Assembly: GCA_016708265.1 (NCBI GenBank)
Contig: JADJGA010000009.1
Span: 1 to 17,298 of the forward strand
Direction: 5' to 3'
Source: Saprospiraceae bacterium
GTDB taxonomy: Bacteria; Bacteroidota; Bacteroidia; Chitinophagales; Saprospiraceae
DNA length: 17,298 nt
Shown piece by piece: positions 7,078-15,325 of the stretch (position 1 is the first letter of the stretch; each line of letters starts with the position of its first letter). The notes under the pieces are model-generated. The model saw only the letters and a program-made list of their open reading frames with translations. It did no database searches and was not told the origin of the DNA. A program made the position numbers and the translations under genes.

Positions 7078-9900
7078 CTATTTAATAATTACAAGTTTTT
7101 TAGATTCCGTAAAATCACTTCCTGTGAAGAATAAATAATAAACTCCCGGTACAAGATCAGAGACATCAAGAGTTTGCTTTTCAGCAGAAGCTGCTATTTT
7201 TTTCAATAAATTGCCTCAAATATCAAATATACTGATGTAATCAAAAGCACGATCATGATATGAAATCGAAATTACTTTCTTTGACGGGTTCGGATATATT
7301 TCGACAGATGAATTCCCGTTTTCATATGTACCGGCTATACCCGAAAAAGATGGAAATCACTAAGGTATCTGGGTACAATACGGTAAGATTCAAGATATGG
7401 TTTTGTGTATCGAATTGTGAGCCAAATCCCGTAAAGTGAAAAAATTCTCCTGATGGTAGTGGACTTTTAGCCAACTCAGTATTGCTATCTATCGTTACAG
7501 TGAAGATGCCAATATTATTTTTCATGCTAATATTAAAACTGGTGCCATTACCTTTCCAATCTGCAGGATTTACCCATGTGACATTTCTGATTTCTATAAG
7601 CTGGGATTCAGTACTTTCATTGAGTACTGTAGTTGTAGTAAGGCAAATTTAAATTGTTGTCTGGCGAAATAATTTCAATTTTATCAGGTATCATTTTATC
7701 AAACCATCATACTGATCTACTTTTCCCTTGACTCTGATTTCATCCCCTCTAATACTGTATAACCCAAATTCTTGTTCTGTAAATAAATATTGATCCCATC
7801 ATTATAGCTATCTATAAGGGTAAAGCTCAAACCGTTTGGATTGAAGTTAATACCATAAACTATTCCTTCGATTTCACATTTTATTCCAAGAGAATCCGCA
7901 ACTCCCTGAGAATTTGTTGTAGTGATCAAACCAACAGGATATCTGTTATATTTCCCGAAATATATGGGTCAATATCAGCCACATATCTGGGGCATAGTTG
8001 ATAACCATCTAAAAGGGGTGAAATAGTATCGTGTTGACTGCCAATGCCGGTGATGTTAAAAGTTCCTTCCGGAAATTTTAGATTAAACAAATCCACGTCA
8101 TCATCAATTCTAATGATAAAATTTTTAACCCCGTTACTTACTTCCACATTAAATCCTGAACTGCCCTCTCCCCAATCGGCAGGATTAACAAGTGAAACAT
8201 TTTTATAGTTACTATTTGAGATTCTGTACCTTCATTCAATTCCTCAACTACAGCAGGTGTTGCAATTTGCCCCGTTAAAGGTGTATATATAATTTCATCC
8301 AAATCTATTCGTGCAAGGCCATTGACCTGATTTGTCCTTCCGATTGCAGTCAGTTTGTTTCCCTCTTTTACAACATATCCAAAATTGTCAGATAAGCTGT
8401 AAGCAGATATTCCATCTTTTTATCATCGATAATTGTAAATTCCAGACCTCCCTTATTTAAATTTACTCCATGAATTGTGCCATAGACTTTTACCCCAAGG
8501 TCATCATAAACCAGGGTGCCATCAGCATTGATTTTATTGATATCCTGGATATCATATTTGCAATAGTTCGGCTTACCAGGATTGGCATAAATTGTCTTTC
8601 CTTCCACTTTGAAACCAGCACTAATCGGTGACTCCTGCCAGTTTGCGGCAACGTTATTATCTAAATCAGGTCTGCACAAATTGATAGGATTTGCCGTAAC
8701 CTGCTGCCTGAATTGGCCATGGAGAATTATACCAATAATCTACTTTATCGATGATTTGTCCGAAAAAATTTTTTAAGCTCAGGTTGTCTAAATTTTTAAG
8801 CGATCCGGCACCCCAGGCAATGGCATCTATTCCGAAATACTTTTTAATTGCATCGGGATATCTTGCGAGTATCAGCGTTTCATTGTTATTTAGCAAATAA
8901 TTAGGAAACATATAATTGATTTCCTTTGACTGGAATGCAAAATAATTCAGATTTAGCGGTTTTTCACCAACATTTACAATTTCTACAAATTCAAGGCTGT
9001 CCATTGAACCAGGATCATCGTACATGATTTCGGTTATTACCAGATTGGTTTTGATTTTTGGCAAGACTTCAATAGTTCCTTTCGTTCCTACATTCTCGTA
9101 CAATTCACTATCATACCTGTAAAAGCCCGGGATGTTGAATCTGTATGTAAACACCCAATTTTCAGTGCTTGGTGGTCCGGAATAAAAGCTTTCGGGATTG
9201 CTGGCATACTTCTCTTTAGTACCAACGATATTGTGATTTTTACCCGTTTTGTTGGTCCACCTGACTGACTCTCCCTCATTGATAACCAGGGTTTTGGGAA
9301 CAAATGAAAAAGACTGCAAATCTACAATATGATCAGCCGGATTGTCGCAACTGATCTCATTTTGTATACCCGGACTTGCATACAATATCTTGTTTTCAAT
9401 CACCCTGCCCGTTGATGTTCTGCTTTCCTGCCAATACTGATATTTATTATTGTTCTTTTTCGGATCACAGAGTTCAAGTGAATAGCCGTATCCATTTGCC
9501 CTGGAAGGCCATGGATGGGAATTGCCATATATTACTATATCAACGATATTTCCCTGTGGATTGCGAAGAATAAGTTTTCCGTCAACATCACTAAGACTGC
9601 CCTTGTCCCATTGCAGCGCTTCAAATCCATAAGAATCTGTAAAGGCTTCTTTGTCTTTTGTGATAACTATATAACTTCCACTCTTAATAATGGTATCACT
9701 AAAATTCATTTCAATACCGGAGGTAAAAGAAAAACCCGATAGCGAAATATTGGCCTTTGTGATATTCATAATTTCAATGAATTCGGTTTTATCCTCTCCG
9801 GCTTCAGGTGGATTATACATAATTTCTGTGATCACAAGCTGAGCTGAAGAAATATAACACGATATCAGGATGAAAAGAAGCTGGAAAAATTTTTTATCAT
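7078..9900 (-). CDS. T9SS-secreted multidomain protein: lamin-tail, cupredoxin-like, lamin-tail, duplicated OB-like modules; frameshifted
   Basis: Roughly 940 residues after frame correction. Order: signal peptide MIKNFFQLLFILISCYISSA (one T restored near 9890); lamin-tail domain 1 (residues 22-150, VITEIMYNPPEAGEDKTEFI); plastocyanin-like domain (about 185-280, WTNKTGKNHNIVG ... TYRFNIPGFYRYDSE); lamin-tail domain 2 (about 285-410, LVITEIMYDDPGSMDSLEF, WPIQAAGYGKSY); two copies of an OB-like plus beta module (VKVYGTIHGVNLNKGGLEFT with NVSLVNPADWGEGSSGFNVE; CEIEGIVYGINFNPNGLSFT with NVTWVNPADW); and a type A T9SS domain (VEIYPNPSKK ... VPGVYYLFFTGSDFT) ending at 7078. Lamin-tail domains often occur in surface adhesins and nucleases; no nuclease catalytic domain is visible here. 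Indels occur near 9890, 8685, 8400, 7925, 7700, 7640 and 7350, and an in-frame TGA lies at 7216-7218. The role is unknown; a surface or matrix scaffold is my inference. Confidence 0.8.
7335..7960 (-). repeat. Protein module copy B (OB-like plus beta domain)
   Basis: Second copy. It reads TTTNSQGVADSLGIKCEIEG, GIVYGINFNPNGLSFTLID, NVTWVNPADWKGNGTSFNI, and GEFFHFTGFGSQFDTQNHIL followed, in another frame, by YRIVPRYLSDF. Paired motifs with copy A are VNPADW, GSQ-DT and PRY-(A/S)D. Confidence 0.6.
7960..8556 (-). repeat. Protein module copy A (OB-like plus beta domain)
   Basis: First copy of an internal duplication. It reads YDIQDINKINADGTLVYDD, VKVYGTIHGVNLNKGGLEFT, VKNVSLVNPADWGEGSSG-type strands, and GTFNITGIGSQHDTISP with LLDGYQLCPRYVADIDPY. 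It aligns along its length with copy B. Confidence 0.6.
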
Positions 9901-10300
9901 TTTCAATAATATATTGTTAACAAAAAAATAAAAAATCAGAATAAAAAAATATATGTGCATGTTGGGATAAATCCAAATACAGTAGTTCACTTATCTTATT
10001 TATGCAGATGAATGCTGCTGACCTATTTCCCAGGGGAAAACTTCCTTAGGCACAATTTTAAAAAAAATAAATAGAATTACAAAATGTCAGAATGGTTATT
10101 TTCAAATATTTTACTGTCTACAATTATGAAGTCAGCACTAAAAATGTCAATATTACCCAATTTAAGCATTTTGCAAAAAATTGTAAAAGGTTTCTAATTA
10201 TATGTGGGCAGGGCAGCATTTTTAAAATTTATATTATTTCTATTTCACTTCAAATAAAAATCATTAATTTTACTTTTTTAAAATAATAACACAAAAACCT
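9901..10300. other. Divergent intergenic region between the secreted-protein operon and rfbA
   Basis: About 400 bp, very AT-rich, with no coding region I can support. Both promoters should lie here, but I find no exact TAnnTTTG element with a suitable upstream TTG on either strand. The only GC-rich island (about 10010-10060) contains a perfect inverted repeat, TTTCCC-AG-GGGAAA, at 10026-10039. Confidence 0.4.
10026..10039. promoter_or_regulatory. Perfect 6-bp inverted repeat, possible operator
   Basis: TTTCCC, AG, GGGAAA in the middle of a divergent intergenic region. The symmetry and GC contrast with the surroundings are suggestive only; no regulator can be named. Confidence 0.2.
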
Positions 10301-11165
10301 ATGAAAGGAATAGTACTGGCAGGTGGGCTTGGTACAAGGCTTTACCCGCTTACAATTGCAGTGAGCAAACAACTAATGCCCATATATGATAAACCTATGA
10401 TATACTATCCAATAAGTACTCTTATGTGGGCAGGCATAAAAGATATTCTTATAATTTCCACACCCAGGATCTCCTAATTTCAAAAAACTGCTGGGTGATG
10501 GTCATGAAATAGGTTGCAGTTTCAGTTATATTGAGCAACATGTTCCCAATGGGCTAGCACAGGCCTTTGTGCTTGGAGAATCTTTTATAGGTGATGATCC
10601 TGTAGCTTTGGTATTGGGTGATAATATTTTTTACGGCTCCGGAATGACCAAACAGCTGGCGGATAGTTCAGATCCCGATGGAGGTATAGTATTTGCCTAC
10701 AGGGTAAATAACCCGACGGATTATGGTGTCGTGGAATTTGACAGCAATTTCAATGCTCTGTCAATTGAAGAAAAACCTAAATTGCCGAAGTCGAATTATG
10801 CAGTTCCGGGATTGTATTTTTATGATAATAATGTCATTGAAATTTCAAAGAATCTTAAGCCCAGCTACAGGGGTGAATATGAGATTACAGATGTCAACAA
10901 GCATTACCTGCAAATGGGAAAACTGAAAGTCAATGTGCTCGATCGGGGCACGGCATGGCTCGATACCGGATCATTTTCATCACTGATGGCAGCAAGTCAG
11001 TTCATCGAAGTTATAGAACAGAGACAGGGACTCAAGGTTGGATGTATTGAAGAAGTGGCATATCTCAATGGTTTTATCAATGATAATCAGATGCAGTTTC
11101 TTGCCGATAAATATGCAAAGAGTGGTTACGGTGACTACCTCGCTGATTTGCTGATAAACAAATAA
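10301..11165 (+). CDS. rfbA: Glucose-1-phosphate thymidylyltransferase, one frameshifted spot
   Basis: First enzyme of dTDP-L-rhamnose synthesis: makes dTDP-glucose from dTTP and glucose-1-phosphate in the cytosol, feeding surface polysaccharide assembly. The N-terminus MKGIVLAGGLGTRLYPLT carries the nucleotidyltransferase signature GGxGTRL, followed by SKQLMPIYDKPMIYYP, VLGDNIFYG (metal-binding Asp), VEFDSNFNALSIEEKPK, GLYFYDN, RGEYEITDVN and DRGTAWLDTGS. The frame breaks near 10470: TPRDLPNFKKLLGDGHEIG is recovered if one G and one C are restored in 'ccaggatctcct'. With those two bases the gene is 867 bp, 288 residues plus stop, the normal RfbA length. This makes a sequencing error very likely. 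No rfbBCD neighbours are in the window. tsaE starts 12 bp downstream. Confidence 0.93.
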
Positions 11166-11177
11166 GCAATTTTGATT

Positions 11178-11606
11178 ATGGTATCCGACAAAATATATTT
11201 TGCATCAGATCTTGCTGAAATGAAAAAAGTAGCTGAAGAGATTTTGTTCGCATTCCCGGATATCAGAGTTTTTTTTATGAAAGGTAATCTTGGAGCAGGT
11301 AAAACAACCTGATACAGTTTTTTCAGCAAGCTTCTTGGAGCGAAGGAACAGGTTGTCAGTCCGAGTTTTGCATTGGTAAACATTTACAATTCGAATAAAG
11401 GAGAAATTTACCATCTCGATCTTTACAGGCTAAATAAACAGGAAGAAGCTGTTGATCTTGGTATTGAAGATTACCTCTACAGTGGCAGCTACTGTTTTAT
11501 AGAATGGCCGGAATTAATTGAGGATATTTACACAACTCCATTAATTGAAATTAGTATTAAAATTGATGAAAATCAGGTCAGGAAAATTACTGTTGCTGAG
11601 AAATAA
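11178..11606 (+). CDS. tsaE: tRNA threonylcarbamoyladenosine biosynthesis ATPase, frameshifted
   Basis: Small P-loop ATPase that acts with TsaB and TsaD to place threonylcarbamoyl on A37 of ANN-decoding tRNAs. Start ATG 11178 gives MVSDKIYFASDLAEMKKVAE. The Walker A motif is GNLGAGKTT (about 11285-11310). Downstream come VVSPSFALVNIYNS, IYHLDLYRLNKQEEAVDLG and CFIEWPELIED, all TsaE signatures. A premature TGA right after the P-loop comes from loss of one C (acctga for accctga, near 11310); an extra T at about 11320 restores the frame. The net length stays 143 codons, exactly typical. Compensating homopolymer errors fit a consensus artefact better than gene decay, since the pathway is essential in most bacteria. 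It follows rfbA closely and precedes ald by 174 bp. Confidence 0.9.
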
Positions 11607-11780
11607 AGTAGTGGTGCTAGTCATCTCCAACCCTGTCTTGGGATTATTGGATCTTCAGAATGCAGTCTTATGTTAGAAATTGACAGATAGAGATTTTTTT
11701 GAATTAAGAAATATCAATTCAATATCATTATTACAATATTTGCAAATCATAAAATTCAGAAATAAACAAATAGAAAGATC

Positions 11781-13004
11781 ATGAACAAACCTGAAGGAAT
11801 TTTCATAAATGTTTTCTCAAAAGAACACTTGCTTGTCAAAGAAAGTCCATTGACGATAACATCAGGCAAAAAGAATTATGTTATCGGAATTCCTAAAGAA
11901 GTTCAGCCCCAGGAAAACAGGGTGGCTTTAGTTCCTAATTCAGTCCACAATCTGGTTCTGCATGGCCACAAGGTGAAAATTGAGTCGGGAGCAGGAGAAA
12001 AATCATTTTATTATGATCATGAATATAGTGAAGCCGGAGCGATTATAAGTTCAAGTAAAAAAGATGTTTTTGATTCAGATATAATATTGAAAATCGCTCC
12101 ACCTACAATTGACGAAATCGATTTTTTTCGTCAGGGACAACTTTTGATATCTCCTTTGCAATTGCCATTGACAAGCAAGGAATACCTTCAAAGACTACTT
12201 GAAAAGAGAGTTATTTCAGTTGCTATGGAATACCTTCAGTCGGAAGACAAATCATTTCCTGTAGTGAAAATCATGAGTGAGATCACAGGTACTGTAGCTG
12301 TTCTTACCGCTGCAGAATACCTGTCAGACAACAGCAAAGGGAAAAGAGTTTTGCTTGGCAGCATATCTGGAGTACCCCCAGTTAAAGTGGTAATCATTGG
12401 GGCAGGTATGGTGGGAGAACATGCAACCAGGACTGCACTCGCCCTGGGAGCGTCTGTCAGGGTTTTTGATGACGACATATACAGGATCATGCAATTGAAA
12501 TCCAGGATAGGATCTTATCTTCACACATCTGTACTGGACCCTGTTTACCTGCAATATCAGCTTCTGAGTGCCGATGTGCTAATTACCGCAGTGCATTCTG
12601 ATACTGGCAGGGCCCCCATGCTGGTCACAGAAGATATGGTAATGAAAATGAAAAAAGGTTCGGTAATTATCGATTGCAGTATTGATCAGGGGGGCAGTGT
12701 TGAGACTTCAGAACTTACAACTCATGATAACCCAATTTTTGTAAAACATGGTGTCATTCATTATTGCGTTCCAAATATACCTTCAAAAGTTTCAAAGACT
12801 GCATCAATGGCTTTCTCAAATATTCTGACTCCGCTGTTACTGAGAACTGCAATGTCAAATACGTTTGAATCATTTCTTTACGAAAATCCGGGTTTTCTGA
12901 ACGGAGTATATACTTACAAGGGAAATCTTACAAATAAGTTCCTTGCCAATCATTTTGAAATGAAATTCACTTCACTTGATCTGTTACTGACTTCAGGGTT
13001 TTAA
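11781..13004 (+). CDS. ald: Alanine dehydrogenase family protein (AlaDH/PNT type)
   Basis: Intact 407-residue NAD-dependent dehydrogenase; family reaction is L-alanine to pyruvate plus ammonia. A 30-residue N-terminal extension precedes the core YVIGIPKEVQPQENRVALVP (residues 33-52), with R47 matching the pyruvate-binding Arg. K104 in ILKIAPP matches the catalytic-site Lys. The position of the family's active-site His holds Gln (Q127, in LLISPLQLPL). The Rossmann motif is VVIIGAGMVGEHATRTALALG (residues 203-223). D302 in SIDQGG matches the catalytic Asp, and VKHGVIHYCVPNIPSKVSKT (321-340) is a strong AlaDH signature. From memory, Gln at that site is common in Bacteroidota members of this family, so they may form a distinct subgroup, and activity on alanine is not certain. 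There is no frame damage across 1.2 kb. Confidence 0.88.
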   Translation: MNKPEGIFINVFSKEHLLVKESPLTITSGKKNYVIGIPKEVQPQENRVALVPNSVHNLVLHGHKVKIESGAGEKSFYYDHEYSEAGAIISSSKKDVFDSDIILKIAPPTIDEIDFFRQGQLLISPLQLPLTSKEYLQRLLEKRVISVAMEYLQSEDKSFPVVKIMSEITGTVAVLTAAEYLSDNSKGKRVLLGSISGVPPVKVVIIGAGMVGEHATRTALALGASVRVFDDDIYRIMQLKSRIGSYLHTSVLDPVYLQYQLLSADVLITAVHSDTGRAPMLVTEDMVMKMKKGSVIIDCSIDQGGSVETSELTTHDNPIFVKHGVIHYCVPNIPSKVSKTASMAFSNILTPLLLRTAMSNTFESFLYENPGFLNGVYTYKGNLTNKFLANHFEMKFTSLDLLLTSGF

Positions 13005-13032
13005 AAAAAAATGGTGACATTAAGCCACCATT
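13001..13032 (-). terminator. Rho-independent-like terminator after ompH/skp
   Basis: Read on the minus strand, the 7-bp stem AATGGTG/CACCATT (13010-13016 with 13026-13032, 9-nt loop) is followed by a run of T residues (A run at 13003-13011 on the plus strand). It sits about 30 bp after the ompH stop. It overlaps the ald stop, so it may also slow plus-strand transcription, although no T run follows it in that direction. Confidence 0.65.
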
Positions 13033-13060
13033 CCTATATGTTTTAATTGAATTAAACCAA

Positions 13061-13567
13061 TCAAATGCCAAGTTTGGTTCTTACAAGTTGCAAAACATTG
13101 TCTGCAGTATTTGCAAAAAGCATCCCGCCGGTACCTGAATCAAAAATAAATGTATAATTATTTTCCTTGCCAATTGCGTTAATTGCATTCTGAATGTTAT
13201 CAAGTATCGGTTTGTAAAGCTCTTCTCTTTTTTGCAATACTTTTTTTTGCATTTCAGTCTCGTAATCCCTTATTTTGTTTTGTTCCAGTCCAAGCTGATT
13301 TTCTCTTTCCTGCATCTGAATTTTTGAAAGGTTACCGGAATTTGCCTCCTTCACATATTCTTCATAACTTTTCTGAAAACTATCTACCAGTTTCTGACCT
13401 TCAGACATCAATTGATTCTGATAAAGCACAAGAATTGAATCAGCTCCTTTAACATAAGGATGAACTGATAATAATTCAGTTGAATTAAGATATCCGAATT
13501 TTTGTGCAGACATATATTCACCTGATAAGAAAATAACAAGTATTGCCAATAATATTTTGATTTTCAT
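13061..13567 (-). CDS. skp: OmpH/Skp family periplasmic chaperone-like protein
   Basis: 168-residue secreted coiled-coil protein of the OmpH/Skp family. Skp holds unfolded outer-membrane proteins in the periplasm for delivery to the BAM complex; Bacteroidota often carry several paralogues. I chose the start at 13567 (MKIKILLAILVIFLSGEYMSAQ) because it gives a proper signal peptide with cleavage near SAQ-KFGYLN; the in-frame start at 13615 would add 16 residues before it. Family signatures are KFGYLNSTELLSVHPYV, a long charged helical region (LVDSFQKSYEEYVKEANS to QKKVLQKREELYKPI), and the C-terminal YTFIFDSGTGGMLFANTADN. It lies 51 bp downstream of tatA and ends before the minus-strand terminator. 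Intact frame. Confidence 0.87.
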   Translation of the reverse strand: MKIKILLAILVIFLSGEYMSAQKFGYLNSTELLSVHPYVKGADSILVLYQNQLMSEGQKLVDSFQKSYEEYVKEANSGNLSKIQMQERENQLGLEQNKIRDYETEMQKKVLQKREELYKPILDNIQNAINAIGKENNYTFIFDSGTGGMLFANTADNVLQLVRTKLGI

Positions 13568-13618
13568 TTCTTTTGAGTTTATATAAAAATTTGTTTCTAA
13601 ATATGTTACAAACATTAA

Positions 13619-13867
13619 TTATTCAGAAATCTCTTCTCTTTTAACCTTTTCAGGTTCTTTAATTTCGATTTTAGGTTTTTCCAACTCTCTCATTTCGCTC
13701 TTGATCTCTGACTGTATATTATTTTTAGCATCATTGAATTCTCTGATTCCTTTGCCAAGTCCCCGCATCAATTCGGGTATTTTTCGTCCACCAAATAACA
13801 ACAGGACAACCAATGCTATTAACAGAATTTCCTGTCCACCGAGATTAAATAATAAAACTAAGTTCAT
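13619..13867 (-). CDS. tatA: Twin-arginine translocase subunit TatA/TatB type
   Basis: 82-residue inner-membrane protein of the Tat system, which exports folded proteins. It shows the standard layout: a short periplasmic N-terminus (MNLVLLFNLGGQE), one membrane helix (ILLIALVVLLLF), the hinge FGGRKIPELMRGLGKG, an amphipathic helix (IREFNDAKNNIQSEI), and a charged tail rich in Glu and Lys. The F-G-(x)-K-I-P-E-L hinge is the family signature. The assignment to TatA rather than TatB rests on small size and on Bacteroidota usually having TatA plus TatC; tatC is not in this window. A candidate -7 element lies 24 bp upstream. ompH follows on the same strand, so the two may share a transcript. Confidence 0.9.
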   Translation of the reverse strand: MNLVLLFNLGGQEILLIALVVLLLFGGRKIPELMRGLGKGIREFNDAKNNIQSEIKSEMRELEKPKIEIKEPEKVKREEISE

Positions 13868-13890
13868 TTTTTATATTTTTTAATGAGCTG

Positions 13891-13898
13891 CAAAATTA
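13891..13898 (-). promoter_or_regulatory. Candidate Bacteroidota -7 element for tatA
   Basis: TAATTTTG on the minus strand matches the TAnnTTTG consensus of the Bacteroidota primary sigma factor and lies 24 bp before the tatA ATG. I do not see the -33 TTG at the usual 19-21 bp spacing; the nearest TTG is about 30 bp upstream. Confidence 0.4.
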
Positions 13899-13946
13899 TA
13901 TTTATTTCCTGATTTATTCATAATTTGAACAATCTTATTTATAATG

Positions 13947-15312
13947 CTATATTTTTATAAATATTTTCTTTTTAAACAATATTAACAAAATTAAATAAAA
14001 AAAGATGATATGAGTAACAGCAAATAGCAAAGATCCATTATGATCACCAGCAAGTTTTTGAAAAATATTGTGGTACAACCATCCGTAAGCATTTGCAGTT
14101 TCATCTTCAGAAAGTTTCCATCTGATAATCCCGCTAATTATCTTTTACCCAGATAACATGCAATGCAAAAGCAAATAATGGATTTACTCCAAAAACCTTG
14201 AAAAAAGTAAAGAATTTCCTGGAATTAAGCACATCTATCAACCAATAAAGCAAGGATAATACCAGGATTGCCAGTCCTCCGGTATAAAGTACATAGGAAC
14301 TTGTCCACAATGGTTTATTGATAGGAAATGCAAAATCCCAAATCATCCCGATTATAATAAGATATGCTCCTGCCAGCAAAAATTTAAATAACCAGCCTGG
14401 ATTTGATCCTTTATTTTCGATAATGAACCTGCCACTGAGAAATCCAATCAGTACTGTACCAATTGAGGGAAGTGTTGATACTATTCCTTCAGGATCGAAA
14501 GGCATACCTTTACCCATCCATAAATGATTTTCACCCAAAAGCCATATGTCTATTTTCCTTCCCACATTGGCCTCCAGGCTATAAGGATCATTACCCCCGA
14601 AATACCACATTATAAACCAGTACAATAAGAGTATAAAAACAGCAATGAAAGGAATATACTTTTTCCTGAAAGCCAATATAATAATTGCACCAAATCCATA
14701 AGCAAGGGCTATTCTCTGCAGCACTCCCATTATCCTTATCACGGAATAATCCTTGTCGTAAAATTCGATCCTGTAAAGTAATGCAGGCAAATAGAATAAC
14801 AACAAAGTAGCAAAAATAAGCAAACCTGAAAACAACAATGCCTTAAGTAAAGTGTCTTTTTGCCCGACTATAATGCCTTCAGAAAGAGAAAATACCTTTT
14901 TTATGATCCATATGAAGCCAAGGAATGGTATTAATCCTAGAATAATCCGGATTGTGATCTGAAAAATATTTTCCATTGAATTTAATCCAGTAAGCTCTTT
15001 ACTGAAAAATGGAAAGTTATTCAACATAAAACCAACAGTAAAAATAAGGAAAGTTCTTTCAACTATTTTATATAATGATTCAGGTGTCAGAGCATAATTA
15101 AATCTGAAAAATGAAAATGCAGTCGATACCCCGACAATAAAAAGAAAAAAAGGAAAAACAAGATCTGTGGGTGTGCAACCATGCCATTCAGCATGTTCAA
15201 GCGGTGAATATATAAATTCCCAGGAGCCTGGTATATTTACCGTGATCATCAAAGCAATAGTTAACCCCCTGAAAACATCCAGGGAGAAAAGCCGGGGTGT
15301 TGCTGCTTTCAT
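13947..15312 (-). CDS. NagX-like membrane acyltransferase (HGSNAT catalytic family / DUF5009), frameshift near C-terminus
   Basis: Polytopic inner-membrane protein of about 454 residues. The N-terminus MKAATPRLFSLDVFRGLTI and the loop HAEWHGCTPTDLVFPFFLFI match the heparan-alpha-glucosaminide acetyltransferase/NagX family, which moves acetyl groups across membranes to amino sugars in characterised members. Hydrophobic helices follow through IILGLIPFLGFIWIIKKVFS, YGFGAIIILAF, FIAVFILLLYWFIMWYFGG and LFKFLLAGAYLIIIGMIWDF. The frame stops at 14134 after ALHVIWVK; reading past one extra base there gives IISGIIRWKLSEDETANAYG, GWLYHNIFQKLAGDHNGS and a last helix, ending at 13947. Start 15312 is preferred to 15348, which would overlap the acyl-CoA dehydrogenase end. 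The substrate here is unknown. It lies 13 bp after the upstream gene, so the two are probably co-transcribed. Confidence 0.82.
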
Positions 15313-15325
15313 TTTTAATAATTGA

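Noticed and set aside
4571..9900. Programmed frameshifting or phase variation in the two secreted genes
   Set aside because: Breaks occur at many unrelated short runs, also in housekeeping genes, with no long repeat tract or slippery site and pseudoknot arrangement.
10092..10286. Open frame of 64 codons between the secreted operon and rfbA
   Set aside because: AT-rich translation full of Ile, Phe, Lys and Asn with no recognisable motif; probably random open sequence in an intergenic region.
11735..11742. AATATTTG upstream of ald as a -7 promoter element
   Set aside because: One mismatch to TAnnTTTG, and the nearest upstream TTG is about 33 bp away, outside the usual spacing.
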